From NCBI GenBank assembly GCA_946480675.1, contig CAMLKS010000074.1:1-8830 (forward strand): a stretch of DNA of 8,830 nucleotides, written 5' to 3'. The stretch is from an uncultured Bacteroidota bacterium. Lineage in GTDB: Bacteria > Bacteroidota > Bacteroidia > Chitinophagales > Chitinophagaceae. The notes below the pieces were generated by a model. The model did no database searches. It was not told the DNA's origin and was given only the letters and a program-made list of their open reading frames with translations. The position numbers were made by a program, and so were the translations under genes. The first letter of the stretch is position 1. Every line of letters begins with the position of its first letter. This document shows positions 5,892-8,830 of this stretch, one piece after another.

Positions 5892-6728
5892 GATATAGCC
5901 TGTCTCCAGCACTTTGCGGTCTTGCCTCAGTTCAAATTTGTAAATGCCTTTCCGCTGAAAGTTGCGCTTGTCTATAATGATCTGCGGTTCGGTTACTCTG
6001 GGTATTTCCAGCACGCGCTTTTCCTTGTCATTATAAAAGTTCACCGAATAGTGATGGCGGTTATAATCTTCCAGTTCCAGGTTCACATGCCCTGTAAACG
6101 GATTGGTAAATACATGCTGCGATTTGATATAAGAAACGCCCTCTATTTCCGAACCATCGTCGGGTATCGTTAATACAATCCTCGGCGCAACCGCAGTTGT
6201 GGTAGATGCAGGTGCGCTGGTACTGGTTGTTGTCGTAGTCGTCGTTGTTGTGCCGGTGACCGGTGTTGACGTAACGGGTCTTTCAGACGTCACAGGCCTT
6301 GCCTCGATTTTTATGTTAGCAGCCAGTTTTTGCAGGGAGTCATTGGGTGGCAGCACCCGTTTATTGCGTATATCCGCGCTGTCTACAACCAGGTTCAGGC
6401 GGTTGCTATACCATGTCAGGTCTGAATTGAAGACGATATACAGGCGATACCAGTTTTTGCCCGGGGCAGGATGGCCGTCAATAAATGCCTGCAATCCTTT
6501 TTTCAGGTTCTTTACATAGCCTACCGTACTATAATTATACACACTGTCGGCCGAACGCTGTACGGCGATAGATTTAATACCATCATACTGGCAGGTCCAG
6601 CTAAGTACATTGATGCCTTTTTCTGATGCACCGGCTATATCGGGCAGTATGGGTTGCGCCAGCGTTGTGAAACTTGAGAGTGTAAATGATAATATTAGTA
6701 GAAAATAGTAAGCCTTACTCTGAAACAT
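5880..6728 (-). CDS. Secreted two-domain protein with Thr-rich linker and probable T9SS sorting domain
   Basis: Residues 1-25 form a signal peptide (hydrophobic FLLILSFTL, cleavage expected after LAQ). Residues 35-117 are beta-rich and resemble a fibronectin type III-like fold (VLSWTCQYDG, NWYRLYIVF). Residues 145-178 form a linker of PVTS-type repeats and nine consecutive Thr (160-168), typical of secreted, possibly glycosylated spacers. The C-terminal 80 residues have the shape of a type A T9SS sorting domain: TNPFTGHVNLEL (208-219), VNFYNDKEKRVL (229-240), GIYKFELR (261-268) and a last strand TGYITIY (276-282). This suggests export by Sec and then transport across the outer membrane to the surface or medium. 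The sorting domain is inferred by pattern and lacks the most canonical PNP wording. Enzymatic activity is not indicated. Confidence 0.78.
   Translation of the reverse strand: MFQSKAYYFLLILSFTLSSFTTLAQPILPDIAGASEKGINVLSWTCQYDGIKSIAVQRSADSVYNYSTVGYVKNLKKGLQAFIDGHPAPGKNWYRLYIVFNSDLTWYSNRLNLVVDSADIRNKRVLPPNDSLQKLAANIKIEARPVTSERPVTSTPVTGTTTTTTTTTSTSAPASTTTAVAPRIVLTIPDDGSEIEGVSYIKSQHVFTNPFTGHVNLELEDYNRHHYSVNFYNDKEKRVLEIPRVTEPQIIIDKRNFQRKGIYKFELRQDRKVLETGYITIY
6225..6251. repeat. Nine-codon threonine (ACN) tract
   Basis: Nine ACN codons in a row encode Thr160-168 of the secreted protein. The codons are mixed (ACA, ACG, ACT, ACC), so it is an imperfect triplet repeat that would slip less than a pure one. 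It forms the core of the flexible linker. On the opposite strand it produces a meaningless poly-Val reading. Confidence 0.85.
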
Positions 6729-6732
6729 CTGC

Positions 6733-6740
6733 CAAACCTA
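6733..6740 (-). promoter_or_regulatory. Bacteroidota -7 promoter element for the secreted protein gene
   Basis: TAGGTTTG on the minus strand matches TAnnTTTG and ends 4 nt before the ATG, the same geometry as at pcm. A second, weaker box TACTTTTA (minus strand, 6751-6758) lies 22 nt upstream and would give a short leader instead. No strong -33 TTG is seen for the proximal box. Confidence 0.5.
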
Positions 6741-6822
6741 CTGAAAAAACTAAAAGTATCGCCCCGGCAGGATAAGATTTTGTTTTCCCTAACATTTCCG
6801 GTTTACCCCCATTTGAGGGTAG

Positions 6823-6851
6823 TTGTTTGTACATCCCGCATTTTATCTTTA
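6823..6851 (+). promoter_or_regulatory. Candidate promoter of the amino acid permease gene
   Basis: TTG at 6823-6825, an 18-nt spacer and TATCTTTA at 6844-6851 resemble the Bacteroidota pair TTG-N19-21-TAnnTTTG, with one mismatch in the -7 element and a spacer one base short. The start codon is 31 nt downstream, leaving room for a leader of about 25 nt. The remainder of the 154-bp divergent gap shows no other clear element. Confidence 0.45.
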
Positions 6852-6882
6852 GGTTTGAACGTTATATATCACACAACAGTAT

Positions 6883-8532
6883 ATGGGTTTATTTATCAGG
6901 AAGCCATTAGGAAAACTATTGGCAGAAGCCGACGAATCGGAGAAAGGGCTTAAGAAAACGCTCACCGCTTCGGCACTGGTAGCATTGGGTATTGGTGCTA
7001 TTATAGGTGCAGGCCTTTTTTCTATTACAGGTGGTGCGGCAGCTACAAATGCCGGCCCCGCTATTACCATCTCCTTCATTGTAGCCGCTTTAGGTTGTGC
7101 CTTCGCAGGCTTGTGCTATGCCGAGTTTGCATCTATGATACCTATAGCAGGTAGTGCCTACACCTATTCTTTTGCTACCATGGGCGAATTTATCGCCTGG
7201 ATTATAGGTTGGGACCTGGTGCTGGAATATGCCGTTGGTGCTGCAACCGTAGCTATCAGTTGGAGCCGCTACCTGGTAAAATTCCTGCAGTATTTCGGTA
7301 TTAACCTCGGGCCGGAATTTACCGCATCGCCTTTCGATGGCGGTATTATTAATATACCTGCCGTATTCATCGTGATACTGATGTCACTGCTGCTGATGAA
7401 GGGAACGAAGGAATCAGCTTTTGTAAATGGTGTCATCGTGGCGCTGAAAGTAGCGGTTGTGTTAGTATTCATCGCGTTGGGCTGGCAGTATATCAATCCT
7501 ACCAACTACACGCCTTATATCCCTGAAAATACAGGCAACTTTGGTGAGTTTGGTTTCAGCGGCATTGTGCGTGCGGCAGCTATTGTGTTCTTTGCTTATA
7601 TCGGTTTCGATGCCGTATCTACAGCCGCGCAGGAAGCTAAGAACCCCAAGCGAGATATGCCTATCGGCATCCTGCTTTCCCTGCTTATCTGTACTATATT
7701 ATATATCCTGTTTGCCCACGTTATGACGGGTGTGGCCAATTATCAGTTGTTTGCCGGTAAAGATGGTATTGCCCCGGTAGCGGTAGCCATTGATAACATG
7801 GGGCACCCGGATGCAAACGGCGTTATTGTGCCCGATTATCCATGGCTGAATAAAGCCATCATTGTGGCGATACTGGCCGGTTATTCTTCGGTTATCATGG
7901 TGATGCTGATGGGTCAGTCGCGCGTGTTCTTCTCAATGAGCCGCGATGGCCTGATACCTAAAGTATTCTCTGAAGTGCATCCTAACTTCCGCACACCGGC
8001 GCGCAATAACTTCCTGTTCATGCTTTTTGTAAGTGTATTCGCAGCCTTTGTACCTGCCAGGGTAGTGGGTGAAATGACCAGTATCGGTACCCTCTTCGCC
8101 TTTATATTAGTATGTATAGGCGTAATGGTAATGCGCAAGAAAATGCCCGATGCGCCACGTGCTTTCCGTACGCCGCTGGTGCCGCTGGTACCCATTCTGG
8201 GTATTGCTACCTGCTTGTTCATGATGGTATTCCTGCCGCTGGATACCTGGATACGCCTGGTGGTTTGGATGATGATAGGCTTCGATGTGTATCTGTTCTA
8301 CGGTATGCGCAATAGCATATTGAATGCAGGTAAGTTTACCAACAGGAGCTATCGTACCGTATCGCTTACGGGGCTGGCAATGGTGGTAATACTCATCATT
8401 GTAGCTATACTGCACCATAGCGACCCCGATGTGGATGACACAGGCTTGTACTATTTTTCATTAGGCTTTGCTATACTGCATGCGCTTATATATTTCATGA
8501 GCATGCGCAAAGGCCGTAAGCAGGTAGCATAA
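6883..8532 (+). CDS. APC superfamily amino acid permease, cationic amino acid transporter (CAT) type
   Basis: This inner-membrane secondary transporter is predicted to import amino acids with a coupling ion. Helix 1 carries the APC substrate-binding loop GIGAIIGAGLF (36-46). The family stretch YAEFASMIPIAGSAYTY is at 79-95, helix 6 and its follow-on FFAYIGFDAVST and QEAKNPKRDMPIGI are at 236-263, and the conserved loop QSRVFFSMSRDGLIP is at 345-359. These wordings fit the CAT/YfnA-like group, whose bacterial members often take cationic or broad-range amino acids; the substrate cannot be fixed from sequence. I count about 14 hydrophobic segments, the last two at about 492-511 and 522-541, so at 549 aa it is longer than 12-helix bacterial homologues. 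A loop at 286-322 separates helices 7 and 8. It appears to be a single-gene transcript followed by the 8549-8629 palindromic element. Confidence 0.93.
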   Translation: MGLFIRKPLGKLLAEADESEKGLKKTLTASALVALGIGAIIGAGLFSITGGAAATNAGPAITISFIVAALGCAFAGLCYAEFASMIPIAGSAYTYSFATMGEFIAWIIGWDLVLEYAVGAATVAISWSRYLVKFLQYFGINLGPEFTASPFDGGIINIPAVFIVILMSLLLMKGTKESAFVNGVIVALKVAVVLVFIALGWQYINPTNYTPYIPENTGNFGEFGFSGIVRAAAIVFFAYIGFDAVSTAAQEAKNPKRDMPIGILLSLLICTILYILFAHVMTGVANYQLFAGKDGIAPVAVAIDNMGHPDANGVIVPDYPWLNKAIIVAILAGYSSVIMVMLMGQSRVFFSMSRDGLIPKVFSEVHPNFRTPARNNFLFMLFVSVFAAFVPARVVGEMTSIGTLFAFILVCIGVMVMRKKMPDAPRAFRTPLVPLVPILGIATCLFMMVFLPLDTWIRLVVWMMIGFDVYLFYGMRNSILNAGKFTNRSYRTVSLTGLAMVVILIIVAILHHSDPDVDDTGLYYFSLGFAILHALIYFMSMRKGRKQVA

Positions 8533-8555
8533 GTAAAAGGAGTTATTTTATATAA

Positions 8556-8588
8556 AGATTCCCCGTAGCTGTTAGTTACGGGGAATCT
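8556..8588. repeat. Hairpin 1 of the palindromic element before lpd
   Basis: AGATTCCCCGTA (8556-8567) pairs perfectly with TACGGGGAATCT (8577-8588), and the stem can extend into the loop through a G-U and two more pairs. The outer TATATAAA (8549-8556) can also pair with TTTATATA (8591-8598) across a 3-nt bulge. It begins about 17-24 nt after the permease stop and could terminate or stabilise the permease mRNA, but a proper T-run is missing. Confidence 0.8.
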
Positions 8589-8629
8589 GCTTTATATAGC
8601 GGTGCTACGGCTATATAAAGCAGATTCCC
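8581..8629. repeat. Hairpin 2 of the palindromic element, 20-bp perfect stem
   Basis: Bases 8581-8600 and 8610-8629 are perfect complements over 20 bp with a 9-nt loop. The left arm reuses the GGGAATCT strand of hairpin 1, so the two hairpins cannot form together in one RNA. The stem ends one base before the TTG of the lpd promoter. Candidate roles are a terminator or attenuator, a binding site for a protein, or a small palindromic mobile repeat. Confidence 0.85.
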
Positions 8630-8630
8630 A

Positions 8631-8660
8631 TTGAGCAATTGGATTATTTAGCTACATTTG
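8631..8660 (+). promoter_or_regulatory. Near-consensus Bacteroidota promoter of lpd
   Basis: TTG at 8631-8633, a 19-nt spacer and TACATTTG at 8653-8660 match TTG-N19-21-TAnnTTTG with no mismatch, the best promoter in the window. The ATG is 48 nt past the box, so the leader is about 40 nt, AT-rich and without a Shine-Dalgarno sequence. The -33 element directly abuts the 20-bp palindrome, and ATTG-AG-CAAT (8630-8639) forms a tiny dyad over it. Confidence 0.72.
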
Positions 8661-8693
8661 TCCGTCTTTTTAGAACAACCATTAACACTTTAA

Positions 8694-8830
<137 letters not shown>

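Noticed and set aside
6225..6251. Thr tract as a phase-variable repeat
   Set aside because: It is a triplet repeat, so slippage would not shift the frame, and the codons are mixed, which reduces slippage.
6199..6519. Frame with a run of valines on the + strand
   Set aside because: The Val run is the reverse reading of the Thr linker codons; it has no plausible start context or protein features.
8549..8629. CRISPR repeats or a classical terminator
   Set aside because: Only two imperfect direct copies exist with no regular spacers, and neither hairpin is followed by a proper T-run.

Overview
The window looks like ordinary chromosome from a member of the Bacteroidota, most likely a Chitinophagaceae-type genome. 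Four things point there. There is a DUF5683 protein, a family typical of that phylum. There is a secreted protein ending in what looks like a type IX secretion (T9SS) sorting domain. Shine-Dalgarno sequences are absent before the starts I checked. Starts are repeatedly preceded by the Bacteroidota -7 promoter element TAnnTTTG. No phage, insertion sequence, CRISPR array, tRNA or rRNA was seen.

Layout. Bases 1-148 hold the 3' end of queG (tRNA queuosine synthesis, + strand). It meets tail to tail a minus-strand block running right to left: prc (periplasmic processing protease, 2155-4329), a strong bidirectional terminator (2108-2138), a DUF5683 protein gene (1424-2083), pcm (protein repair methyltransferase, 694-1359) and an AT-rich orphan gene (145-684). 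From the divergent 4330-4460 region, lipB (octanoyltransferase) and an unknown two-helix membrane protein (5230-5883) run on the + strand and look co-transcribed. They meet tail to tail a minus-strand gene for a secreted Thr-linker protein (5880-6728). A second divergent region (6729-6882) starts a large APC-family amino acid permease (6883-8532). After it comes a compact palindromic element (8549-8629), then a near-consensus promoter and the first 40 codons of dihydrolipoyl dehydrogenase (lpd, from 8709).

Functional links. Pcm (isoaspartate repair) and Prc (envelope proteolysis) are protein quality-control enzymes. LipB makes the lipoyl cofactor carried by the 2-oxoacid dehydrogenase complexes that Lpd re-oxidises, but the two genes are separated and have their own promoters, so co-regulation is not shown. 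The remaining genes have no evident shared pathway.

There is no gene-free stretch over 300 bases. The largest gaps are 131 bp (4330-4460), 154 bp (6729-6882) and 176 bp (8533-8708), each described below. The least explained items are the three-segment palindrome before lpd, the low-GC orphan gene with its internal hairpin, and the cluster of promoter boxes only 4-11 nt from start codons, which suggests leaderless or near-leaderless mRNAs. I see no convincing new multi-gene system.
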